Part shown: positions 1-11,351 of the stretch, piece after piece
How positions within the stretch are numbered: position 1 is the first letter of the stretch
How the letters are laid out: the number at the start of each line of letters is the position of its first letter
Made by a program: the position numbers and the translations under genes
Notes under the pieces: model-generated
Database searches by the model: none
Told to the model about the DNA's origin: nothing
What the model saw: the letters and a program-made list of their open reading frames with translations, nothing else
DNA from: Tolypocladium sp. Sup5 PDA-1
Taxonomy: Eukaryota > Ascomycota > Sordariomycetes > Hypocreales > Ophiocordycipitaceae
Assembly: GCA_000750105.3 (NCBI GenBank)
Contig: JPHH03000003.1
Coordinates: 186,001 to 250,000 of the forward strand
Length of the DNA stretch: 64,000 nucleotides
Direction: 5' to 3'

Positions 1-150
1 TGGTACGCCCAGCCTGCGAACTGGAGGGGGAACACGCTCATTGCGGGCGCCATAATGTTCGGAATCGTGGCCGTCACCTGGAAGTTCAGCGCCGAGCGGG
101 AAACCTGGGCGCGCAAGCCGGAGTCATGGGAGTGGCACCCCAGCCGATAG
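1..150 (+). CDS. 3' end of a small single-pass membrane protein (partial)
   Basis: Frame 1 is open from the first base to the TAG at 148-150 and gives 49 residues; the start lies outside the window. The piece has a hydrophobic stretch at about residues 13-25 (LIAGAIMFGIVAVTW) flanked by polar, Trp-rich ends, and finishes ...WEWHPSR. Codon use looks coding, with mostly G or C at third positions. A short one-helix protein with a charged tail resembles small mitochondrial inner-membrane or ER proteins of fungi, but I do not recognise the family and assign no function. It could also be the last exon of a larger protein. Confidence 0.55.
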   Translation, partial: WYAQPANWRGNTLIAGAIMFGIVAVTWKFSAERETWARKPESWEWHPSR

Positions 151-2486
151 TACGTGCACGACGCATGCGTCTAGCATACACGAGAACATGCTGTTTGCTG
201 ACGATATATACAGCTGGTCGAAGCAATTGATCCAGTGGGACAAGGAGGACCGGTTGAAGACGGAGCAATCGAAAGGCGCGAAAGAGTGATCCATAGACGG
301 TCTGGGAAATCGCTTTTGTACAAACTTTGATCGAATTCACCATCAACTGCAGTATCTGTGCCATGCATGCGCACGTCGTTGGTTTTCAATCTCATACATC
401 TACACTCGCATCGATATCATGGAACTGGACCGACACATCGCGACCTACATCTGGCCGTTATAGCCCTGTTTTTGGCGAGGCCCATGCGGCACAAGGACCA
501 GCTATTCCAGTCTCTACTGCTTTTTTGCAGCAACATACCTTTGTGAAGCGATATCTCTGGCGCGGCTGTCCTTCAGCCAATGCCAGCCACAGGCAGTCAT
601 GAACAAGGGCAGATATTCGATGAGCCGCTGACATATTTCAGCATTCTCCATCATAAGGCTTTGCAAGCAGGCCCAAGGAGCTTCTTGCGCGTAACCATCC
701 TACCAAACCGAGGAGAACAGCGTTGTGTCCGACAAGTTAGCCACCTGTGTAACATGTCATGAGCTCGTCAGCCCTGAACGCATGTGTTGGAGAAAGACCG
801 GGGCTGTCACGTACTTAGGTCTGCCATCCAGTACGACCATGCCACGTCCAAAGGTAGACAGCACTGCATTCATGCGACGGCAAGGTACTACACACGGCCG
901 TAAGCAGCCTCAACGGTGTGCCTCGTCTGCTTGAGACGTGATTGTGTGACCACACGACAGCCTTGCCACAAAAAGGTTAGCCAGGTTCAGGTTCATTTTC
1001 GAGATTTGGTGGTTTCGATAGATGGGCAACTCGATGAATAGAGGAACTGTTCCCGAGGCTTTGGTAGTGTAGTTTTACACACGGAAGCCTACCACCTGCG
1101 AGCATAGGGTCTTCAAATGCCCATCTTAACTCTGTCGCGGCCTGACAACTGATCTCGTAGATTTCTCTTTACTCTCCTCATGCGGCTGTCGTCCCATTGC
1201 GTTCTGCGAGGCAGGGGCGCATTCCGTGAGACTCTGTGTAACTCGCCTGGGCGGCGTATTCCCAACATGGTGCATTAATTAGTGGCGCACAGCAATAACA
1301 TCCAAACCGTAAAAACGTGTCTCGGGAGAGTCAGCAAGGCCTGCAGAAATGGGCCTGGGATGGTTCGCTTAAGGGCTCCTAAAACGCGCATCACCAGAGC
1401 CATCTGGCAGTTGATGCGTCGATGGTGGTAGTAGTGGAGCGCAGAGGCCCGTCCAGTCCACCCACGGACAACAACCGGATGATGTGAACCTGATTGGCTC
1501 CGAGGCCATCTCCAGAAACGCGGTGCAACCGAAATAGCTCAGAGCTACCTACATAGCTATGAAGTGACTCGCTCGAGGCATCGTTGGCACTTTTGTTTCG
1601 AGAGCTGGGAGCGGGAGCTGAGGTGAGGTGAGGTCGGTTGGTGCCGGCCCCACGCAGCTGGGTCCATACTTTCCAACGCCAACAAAGCTCCAGCACACGT
1701 AGCCTACCTACTCCGTACCACAGGGGTCCTATCGATCGATGCCTTCCTTGGCTGACAAACGTCACCTCCACTCCCGTCACCCCGCCATCGGCAGTTCAAC
1801 CTCCCGCCACCACCACCGTACCTTAACCTGTGATTCATCTTCTAGCGCTTCTTCGCCTTTCTTGTTTCTTCCACCGACTAGTCTGGTTGCCAATTTGCGG
1901 CTGCGTGAGTGGCCAACGCAAACCTCCGAGCGCCGACAAACGAAAGCTGCCGCTGTGACTGGTGCGTTCGTGACGAGCGCGTGTCTAGAGAGCAAGGCTC
2001 CCACCCAGCCCAGATGCAAACGTGACGCGAGACGCGTTTGCGAAGTATCCTTTGGTAGGCCTGGCGCACCCGGTGAGCCGTGATTCTCTATCCCTCGCCT
2101 TCTATGGCTCATCATTGCTGATATTCTTCGAATCAGCAGCAACACCGCCTCTGCTGGGCTGACGGCGACTTTGCTCTTCCTGCACAGGCCGACGCCACCC
2201 AACCGAAGCCTACAGCTGAAAGCTCCTCGCTATCAGCTGCTGCGCCTGTTCGACGACACACCTTCATTCCTCGTGGCAACGCCTGCCATTTCCTTCTAAT
2301 TTCGCGGCCGCTGGATAATAGGTCTTCGAAGAAGCCTGCCCGAACCTGGTCGTCTTATCGTGGTCTTGACGCTTATATCATCGAAGCAATATCTTCAACC
2401 TGGCGTCCCGCGCGATCCGAGTTGCGGGCCTCGCTATTGGCCTCGGACTCAGCGCCCTAACTGCCTACCAACGCAGACAGGCCCAG
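151..2486. other. intergenic, no gene seen
   Basis: The stretch holds only short overlapping ORFs on both strands with no family resemblance. The last few hundred bases are pyrimidine-rich and probably form the promoter and leader of the RING gene that starts at 2487. Confidence 0.5.
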
Positions 2487-4259
2487 ATGGCCTCTAGCAG
2501 CCATGATGGTGGACAGCTCGACGCCACCGCAGACCGCGACGTTGTCTACTGCCATGCCTGCTCCCATGAATGGTATCGAGACGAGCATGGCCTGACCTGC
2601 CCGGAGTGCGGCAGCGACATCACGGAAATTGTATGTTACCCCCCAGGCTCCGTTGCCCCTAGACTCCCGCCGCCGTCTTGAACCTAGCTGCTGACTGTAT
2701 CCTAGGTGGACCCTGACAGCGACCCTCGCGAGCACGACCAACTCTCTCTGGCGCCGTCTTCTTCGGGCATAGGAGCGCCGCGCTATGAAGACTACTCGGA
2801 CCCCGAAGAGGCTGATATAGAAGAGCACGTCGGGCCTCATGGCTTCATTCACCGCCGCAGTGTTAGAGATGGCTCTGGACAGCCTCACGACCCCGGAGTA
2901 GAACCCGTATTAAATCGGTTCTACGAGATGCTGGAGCATTTTGGCCAACCACGATCGACGGCAGACGGCGGACAGCCGACGGGTCGGGGTGGAAACGTCC
3001 CTCCCCCGTGGCCTCACGTTCATCGTACGACGTTCACCTCAGGCACTTTGGGCGGAGGAACCGCCTCTGTTACTATTTTTTCCGGTCCTGCGCCCGGCCG
3101 ACAACATATGGGACATGGGCATCCTCGCGATGGCGCCGCCGGAGACCCCTTTCAAGCGTATGTTCCATCTCTTGAACGCCGCGAGGAGTACATGCGGCGG
3201 CTTAACCTTGTGCCCCGGAGAGCAGTAACTGACTCGCTGTACAGGATCTTCTCTGACGTCCTCAGAGAAATCGGTCCGCCACAAGGAGATCATCAGCCGC
3301 CCGGACCACCTCCCAACTTTGCTAGAGGCTTGCAGGAGATATTGAGCCTGTTCAGTCCAGCAAATGCCATGGCAGGGGATGCTGTGTACTCGCAAGAAGC
3401 GCTGGACCGGATCATAACGCAGCTGATGGAAGCTAATCCCCAGTCGAATGCGGCACCACCGGCTTCTGACGCAGCACTCCAGACTCTTGACCGCAGAGCC
3501 GTCGATCAAGAGATGCTCCAGGGTGAAAGCAAGACAGAGTGCACGATTTGCATCGACGAGATGAAGATTGGCGACAAAGCCGTGTTTCTACCCTGCAAGC
3601 ATTGGTTTCACGAGGACTGCGTCGTCTTGTGGTTGAAGGAGCACAACACGTGCCCCATTTGCAGGACCCCTGTCGAGAAGAGAGGTGGCAACGGAAACAG
3701 CAGCAACGACACCGGCGGCGATGGCACTTCAGACACGGCTGGCTCGAGATCAGGGCCGGGTCTCCGCAACCCTTCATCCGGTCCTAGCAGTGAAGTGCCT
3801 GGGTCGCCCGGAGCCTTCAGAGGGAACTTCAGTGGAAGCTTTCGCGGGACCTTCGGCAGCCATACCGGGGTATCAACGGATGCATCAACTGGCAGTGCGG
3901 CTCAACCGATTCCTGGCGCCGGGCCCAACCGACTCAACGACGCGTTGCGGACAATCTCGGCGATTCAGTCAGAGAGGGACCTTCAGCGTGGGCGAGAGAC
4001 GCCGTCGCAGTACAGCTACGACACCTCGCGGCTTCAACGACGGACCTCGATTTCTCCAACGAGCCCTAGAGAGACTGCGTCGGAGGAGTACGGGGCTCGA
4101 ATGAGGCAGAGGAGTCCATCGGAGAGCAGCAGACGCGGACAAGCCGACGGGGGTTCTGGTCGACAGACGGGTCAGGGACCCATAAGCTGGCTGCGAGACC
4201 GATTCTCCGGAGGTGGCGGGTCTAATCATGGCTCGTCTCGCGACGAGAGACGGCGCTAG
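2487..4259 (+). CDS. RING-H2 E3 ubiquitin ligase with N-terminal zinc ribbon (RNF115/126-like)
   Basis: Exons are 2487-2630, 2706-3157 and 3245-4259, giving 536 aa. The first intron (GTATGT...TAG) is required. The second, 3158-3244, has GTATGT, a TAACTGAC branch site and TACAG, but is 87 nt long and stop-free, so its retention would give 565 aa. Residues about 21-45 form a CxxC...CxxC zinc ribbon (CHAC, CPEC) like that of RNF115/RNF126. A C3H2C3 RING-H2 follows at about residues 298-341: CTIC, CKHWFH and CPIC hold all eight zinc ligands. The tail of about 190 residues is Ser/Gly/Arg-rich and low complexity. Members of this family are E2-dependent ubiquitin ligases, often in protein quality control and membrane traffic, with the zinc ribbon binding ubiquitin. 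The substrate cannot be told. No membrane segment is seen. Confidence 0.88.
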
Positions 4260-6918
4260 GGATACCCTCTTCTCAGTTGTTGGACCAGACGGTTGTTGAG
4301 GCCCCGGAGCAGCTCAACCGCAGCGGGTAGACCAGGTGATATGGAGAAGGGCCGGAAAGGGGACAATGGCGATGCCCACGAAAGATAGATGGTCATGGCA
4401 TGGAATGCGAGTTGGACGACAGCGATGGACTTGATCCTTTGCACACGGATGGTTGTGTGATGGACTGATGCATGAAATGACGTGCATAGATGACGACGGA
4501 TTGGCGACATGGAAAGCGGTGCCGCTTGGATTGCTTCAGCAACAGACGAAGCGCAAGGACAACTTGATGAGATACCCGACGAGAGGATTTGGGGGTTCCG
4601 GCCACGACTCACGCCATGCCACGGGCCAAAGCCTGCTTGTGGTTGAAGGGAGACGAGCATGTCTGGACGCTGCAGCGTCCAGGGTCTCTTCCAACAGCGC
4701 AGGAGGTGGCGGCATGCGAGGGCAAAATACAACGAGTTTCTTACGGCGTTTTGTGTTTTGAGTAAAGTTGTAGAAAATTGTTGGAAGTTGGGCCCCGTCG
4801 CTTCTTGTTGAGCAATGATGCAGCGACATATTATGGAGGGTGCAGGATAGCGAAGGTGGATGAAATCATGAACAGGAGTTGGGCGAATTAATATCAACGG
4901 TGCGGACCGCGGTCGTTAAGCAAGACCTTGCCGAACATGACTCCATGTATTTCTTTGGCATGCAGAGGCAACCGCCTGTAGGGCAACGCGATGGCGCGGC
5001 ACCCGGACTCCCACGGGGGGTACGCGGTGAGAGAGGCACAGCAGGGCAGATGGGGAGCCGGGGTTGTTAGACGACCTATTGTATGAGATTGCTACCTCGG
5101 CGGAGGATGAAGACGGCACAACACTGCAACTGGAAGTTGGCAGAGTGGAACCGGGATACATGAGACAATAGAGGACGAGTGGAGGAATAATAGTACGGAG
5201 TACGGGGGTGAGATCTATTTCGGAGACGGTGATGGCGGGACGGGGACGGGGCGTCGAGAGCCTAGGAGACCGACCGCAGGGGCCGGACCGTGCCGGGGCG
5301 CCTCCTCAGCATTAGAGGGTGCATTGAATCGGCCGAGACTTGGGCCGTGCAGAGTTTTGGACATATGTACGGAGCACGGATGCTGTACGGACTAGTGGTG
5401 TAAAGTCGCAGCAGCAGTAACATGACACTGCTGGCTGCCTCGTTTTCAGTCTGCGTGGTGTCGTCGACAACAGGTTTCTCCGCAGGTGGACGGCATCGCC
5501 GACGGTGGACACGACCGAGGCAACGCACGCACCACGCTCCGCCTTGGAGTCGGGACGGCGACAGTAGTTGGCTGGACGTGATATCAGCCCGCCAATTGGT
5601 TTGAGAGAGGTGGGACGCGGATCAACGATGGCGTGCATTTTCCCCGAACCCTGTCTTTCTCTTGGTTGTTGCCCAACGCTGTAAAGTCCGTAGCTGCCCT
5701 ATGCCTAGGTAGGCTCAACCATCCAGGCCCGGCCGCGTACGAGTAGGGTAAGGGGATTTTGATACTCTGGGGGCGTTGCCGGGGTTGGCTTCGCGAATCC
5801 CGCACCGATGCCACGCGGCTGGGACTGCAGAATCCACACACGATGGCGCGGCAGCAGGCAGGCAGCGTCTTTCATGGCCGCGACAAACGCAAGATAGCCT
5901 CGGGGCTAGAGAAGATGAAGCCAAGGAGAGAAAAGGAGAGAGAAGAGGAAGATGAAGAAAAGCTCTAAACAAGAAGCTGGACGGACGGATGCATCACTGC
6001 AAGCGGAAGCAACGAATGAGGCGTTACGGATGGTAATCGGCAGGTCGGGCTCCTGCCATTGGTGCGCACCCCCGACCACCTCTTTAAGTTCTGCCGGCGC
6101 CGACTCCAGCCCGCCGTCCTTGGCCTCCCCCAAGCCCCCCATCGCACAGCAGAAGATGCCGTGTCGCCGAGTCTAGCCTGCATCTTCAGGCATCTGCAGC
6201 TGCTCGCCCCGGCCGACGAGCTGGCGACAGGCAAAGCGCGACCATGGCGTCGGATGGCGCAGGCGCGAGCTCCTGCAAGTTGCGCCGGCGTCGACAGCGG
6301 GACACCATCGGTGACGGCATGGTCGAAAGACTCGAAACGGGGCCTCGGGCACCCCCTGGGCCGTCTCGTCTGCCCTGGCCCGGGTCCCCCCTTGTGAGGT
6401 GCCGGCGCCACTTTGATCTTCGTCCCGAAGGATGGATCGTATTTAAATGGGACGCGGGCGCCGCCGTTGAACAGACGGGACCATCTCAGCCAGCTGTGCT
6501 TCCACCAACCCTTCAAGGCATCGTTCAAACTCTTTTTCCCTGTCCTCGCAGCCGCTTGCTCGTTGACACTACGTGCTCTCATAGCATCACGTCGGTAGGT
6601 CTCGTCTCGTTGTCGGCTCTCTCCCCATCCCGACGTCATCTTCTACGGACTCCTCCGTACTTCGTACAACAACATGGGTGGCTCGAGCTCATCCGCATGC
6701 CCACCACAACCCCACACACATCTTGAGATAGCTATTTAATACCTACCAACGGAGTGGTAACTTACCCCTCAACACCCCGAACACCTGGATGCCCTCTTGT
6801 CTTTTCACTGGATCTCAGCCTTAGAAAAGAGCCCAACTTGTTGCAACCTGACCGCCCTCACAGACTCAGCTAACGAGAACATCCAGTCAGACCAGCGTTG
6901 CGTACCTAGACAGCGGCC
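4260..6918. other. intergenic, no gene seen; distal part is the promoter and leader of the P450 gene
   Basis: ORFs here (for example 4256-4897 and 5965-6639 on the minus strand) are low-complexity or arginine-rich and match no family. An AT-rich core-promoter candidate lies at 6440-6448. Confidence 0.45.
6440..6448 (+). promoter_or_regulatory. candidate TATA element of the P450foxy gene
   Basis: TATTTAAAT lies in an otherwise GC-rich stretch about 470 bp upstream of the P450 ATG. A second AT-rich patch (CTATTTAATA) is found at about 6732-6741. Either could position transcription; the transcription start is not known. Confidence 0.3.
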
Positions 6919-9900
6919 ATGGCTGAAGCCATCCCAATCCCAGAGCCCCCGGGCCTGCCCTTGCTCGGCAACCTTGCAGAGTTTACCACCAGCCCCCTGA
7001 AAGACATTCTTCGACTCGCAGACACATACGGTACGGAAACTTGATTCTGCTGTGAACTTGGTTAACAAAAAGTGCCTAGGCTCCGTCTTCAGACTTCACC
7101 TCGGGACCCGGCCAGTGGTCTTTGTTACCACCAACGAGCTCGTCAACGAACTTTGTGATGAGAAGCGATTCCACAAGTCGTTGGCATCCGTACTGAGGGT
7201 GCGCAATAGCCAGAGCAAGAGTTAAACGCCTGCTTTAGGACAGTTCGGCTTACTTGACGATAGATCGTCCGCGAAGGTGTCCACGATGGGCTGTTCACTG
7301 TTAGTAGACGTCCCCTGCAATGTGCCTCTCTCGATGGGCCAAATACTGACCGCCATGTAGGCACACGACGACGAGCCAAACTGGGGCAAGGCCCATCGCG
7401 TTCTCATCCCCGCCTTTGGACCCCTTTCCATCCGCGGCATGTTTGACGAGATGCACGATATTGCAAGCCAGCTCGCCATGAAGTTTGCCCGCCACGGCGC
7501 CCAGGCCCCCATCAGTGTCTCAGACGACTTCACCCGCATGGCTCTCGACACCCTGGCGCTGTGTGCCATGGACTTCCGTTTCAACTCGTACTACCACGAG
7601 GAGATGCACCCCTTCATCCAGGCCATGGGCGACTTCCTCTCGGAGAGCAGCAGGCGCAACAAGAGGCCCTCGTTCGCCCCCAACTTCCTCTACCGAGCTG
7701 CCAATGAAAAGTTCTACAACGACATTGCCATCATGAGGAAAACCGCCGACGAGGTTGTCGAAGCGCGCAAGAAGAACCCCACCGACCGCAAGGACCTGCT
7801 GTCTGCCATGCTCAACGGCGTCGACCCAACCACGGGCGAGAAGCTCAGCGATTCCAACATCACGGACCAGCTCATCACCTTCCTCATTGCTGGCCACGAG
7901 ACGACTTCGGGCATGTTGTCATTCACGTTCTACCATCTCCTCAAGAACCCCAGCACCTACCAAAAGGTTCAGCAGGAGGTGGACCGGGTCATTGGCCGCG
8001 GGAAAGTCACGGTGGACCATGTGACCAAACTTCCCTATATCGCCGCTGTACGTCAAAGATGCGACTATGACCTGACTCGATTGCTTCAGTGCTGACCCCT
8101 ATTCCGCAGGTTCTTAGAGAGGCGCTGCGAATCAGCTCGACGATCCCCGGCTTCACTGTCGAGCCGTACGAGGATACACTCCTGGCTGGCAAGTACTTCG
8201 TGCGCAAAGGTGAACCCATCACGGCCCTTCTCGCCAGGGCCCATCTCGACCCCGTCGTCTATGGCGAGGACGCCAACGATTTCAAGCCCGAGCGCATGCT
8301 AGAGGACAGCTTTGCACGCCTGAACAAGGAGTTCCCCAACTGTTGGAAGCCCTTTGGCAATGGCAGGCGGGGCTGCATCGGCCGACCGTTTGCCTGGCAG
8401 GAGGCCATCATCGCCATCGCCATGCTCTTCCAGAACTTCAACTTTAGCCTCGACGACCCCAACTATAACCTTGAGCTGCAGGAGACGCTGACCATCAAGC
8501 CCAAGGACTTCTTCATGAGAGCCAGCCTGAGACACGGCATGACCCCCACGGAGCTTGAGCACCAGCTTGCTGGCAAGGGCGCCGGAGAGCACCACCACGA
8601 CATGTCCAGGAAGGCATCGTCGCACACGTCGAACACCCCGGGGAAGCCTCTGGCGGTCTTCTACGGCTCCAACAGCGGCACTTGCGAAGCCTTGGCCCAG
8701 AGAGTGGCTGCTGATGCGTCTCGGCACGGCTTCAGGGCTACCACTGTGGCGCCCCTTGATGCCGCCAACCAGAAGATCCCCAAGGATCGCCCCGTAGTCA
8801 TCATCACGGCCTCGTACGAAGGTCAGCCCCCGTCAAACGCTGCCCTATTTGTGGCCTGGATGGAGAGCCTCAAGGGCAAGGAGATGGAAGACGTGTCGTA
8901 TGCCGTCTTTGGCTGTGGCCACCACGACTGGGTTCAGACCTTCCACCGAATCCCCAAGCTTGTTGACTCGAAGCTGCACGAGCTCGGCGGCAAACGCATC
9001 GTGCCGCTGGCCACGACTGACGCTGCGGAGCGCGACATGTTCAGCGACTTTGAGATGTGGGAGGATGAGTCTCTCTGGCCAGCCCTGCAAGAGATGTACG
9101 GCACAGAGGACAACAGCGACGGCGGCAATGACGGCATCACTGTCGAGGTTTCGCTTCCGCGCAAGACGACCCTAAGACAAGATGTGGAAGAGGCCCAGGT
9201 CGTTGCAGCCAGGACGCTGACGGAGGCCGGCTCTGTCAAGAAGCACATCGAGATCCAGCTGCCCACGGGCATGACCTACAGAGCCGGCGACTACCTGGCC
9301 GTTCTGCCCTTCAACCCTAAGCAAACGGTAGCTCGCGTTTTCCGACGGTTCAGACTGTCTTGGGACGCCACGCTGAAGATTACCTCGGATCGACCGACAA
9401 CGTTGCCCACCGACACGGCGATCTCTGCGGCAGATGTTCTCAGCGCTTACGTGGAGCTGAGCCAACCGGCTACCAAGAGGGTAAGTACGAGAGTTACATA
9501 ACTAAGCTTCCAAGAAGGGGGAAATTGAGTGTCGGTGACTGATTTGGGACGCAGAATGTCCAAGCACTGGCCGATGCAACGCAGGACGAGGCCGTCGTCG
9601 AGCAGCTCCAGCAGCTGGCCGGCGAAGACTACCACGACAAGGTTACCATCAAGCGGAGGTCGATCCTCGATCTCCTCGAGCAGTTCCCGTCCGTCGCCCT
9701 GCCGTTCAGCTCGTACCTGGCCATGCTGCCGCCCATGCGTGTTCGCCAATAGTAAGTTTTCCAAAGACAAGAGACAGGTAGGCAGAAGAGAAGTGGGTTT
9801 GACTAACCGATGTGCTTGCTGTACAGCTCCATCTCTTCTTCTCCCCTCGCCGACCCGACCAAGCTGACGCTCACATACTCGGTCCTGGAGCAGCCGGCCT

Positions 9901-10502
9901 TGTCCGGCCAGGGTCCCCACGTCGGCGTCGCGTCCAGCTTCCTGTCCAGCCTCGGCCCTGGCGAGCGGCTCCACGTCGCCGTGCGGCCATCCAAGTCGTT
10001 CCACCTGCCGAGCGACGCCGAGAACACGCCGTTGATCTGTGTCGCGGCCGGGTCCGGCATGGCGCCCTTCCGCGGCTTCATGCAGGAGCGGGCCGCCATG
10101 ATCGGCGCGGGCCGCAAAGTCGCCCCCGCGCTGCTCTTCTTCGGCTGCCGGTCGCCGGGCCAGGACGACCTGTACGCCGAGGAGCTCGCGCGGTGGGAGG
10201 AGCTTGGGGCCGTCGAGGTGCGTCGGGCGTATTCGCGAGCTGCCGACAAGTCGTTTGGCTGCAAGTACGTGCAGCACCGGCTGTCTCACGACCGCCTGGA
10301 CGTCTACAAGCTGTGGGACCGCGGGGCCAAGATCTACGTGTGCGGTAGCCGCGACGTCGGCAAGGCCATCGAGGCCGTCTGTGTCGAGATGGTCCAGGAA
10401 AGCGGCAGCGCGAAGCGCAACAAGGACGTGAGCGAGGAGGAGGCCACGGCGTGGTTCGAGAAGCACCGCAACGAGCGCTACGTCACCGACGTTTTTGACT
10501 GA
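6919..10502 (+). CDS. P450foxy-type self-sufficient fatty-acid hydroxylase (CYP505 family)
   Basis: Seven exons (6919-7030, 7080-7198, 7264-7299, 7361-8047, 8110-9480, 9555-9751, 9827-10502) join in frame to 1065 aa, the usual length of fungal P450foxy. The haem domain has the I-helix AGHETT (266-271), ExxR as EALR (322-325) and the haem loop FGNGRRGCIG with axial Cys about 407. A linker leads to a flavodoxin-like FMN domain (FYGSNSGTCEA from about 502), then FAD and NADPH domains (FFGCRSPGQDD near residue 950). There is no N-terminal membrane anchor. Known members do subterminal (omega-1 to omega-3) hydroxylation of fatty acids using NADPH, with electrons passing inside the one polypeptide. 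The third exon is only 36 nt. The gene is convergent with the erdS-like gene. Family call is firm; substrate chain length is not readable. Confidence 0.95.
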
Positions 10503-11351
10503 GTGTCGCGTATGACTCGGATATGGGTTTTGGCAGGCTTTTGTTGTTGTTAGGCTTGATTTGATGATGATACATATGAGTGCTTGGGCAGCATCGGACT
10601 AGATGCTCCGATGGCGGAAAGGGACGACCAGGAATATCCAGCTCACCCGTCAGCGTCCTTGTTTTAGGGGGGCGTGTGTGTAGATAGACTCCTTCTTAAT
10701 GGCTGAAATGCCTTGGATTTCTCCATTCAGTAAAAGAATGACGTCCGGGGTGCATAGCCTTGATTTCCATTTTTGGGCCCTGTCACTCACTTGATGCGAG
10801 CTGTTGACGTCAATGCCAATGCCCCTTTCCACGTGGCCAATGCCACTCGGATGCAACAACGTGAAACCGCAGTGGCGTCTCGCGGCAAGGTACGAAAACT
10901 GTCGATCCATACGTGATGCTCCGGATAGTGAGAGATCCGCCACTCTTCAACCCCACCACACACCGTGCTACGGAGTTGAACACAGCTTCCAGTACACAGT
11001 ATTGAGCAGCCATCACGCAGCAGGCACTTGGAAAGGTTAAGAAATAATGAATCATAACGATGCCTGTAGAGGTATCTAAGGAACCATGCAGCCGACAGAA
11101 ATCATTACCAGCCCCAGCGTTTATCATCCTCTTCGTTATCATACATGCGTGTAACTGTGTATATCCACCTCGTCTTTGCCCGCAGTGATGCTTGCTAGGC
11201 TTGCTAGGGAATCCTCCAATGTCAGTCCGTTCACCCTGGTATCTTGTGCAACGCAAAAAATAGTCCCACAAGACCAAAACGAGGTTTGGAGATGAGAAAA
11301 CCGAAAACCAAAACCAATGAACCGGATCTGTTGCTCCAGTGGCGCAGTGCT
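10503..11351. other. convergent intergenic spacer, no gene seen
   Basis: This lies between the 3' ends of the P450 and the ErdS-like gene. The AT content near both stops is that of fungal 3' UTRs, and nothing else is recognised. Confidence 0.5.
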
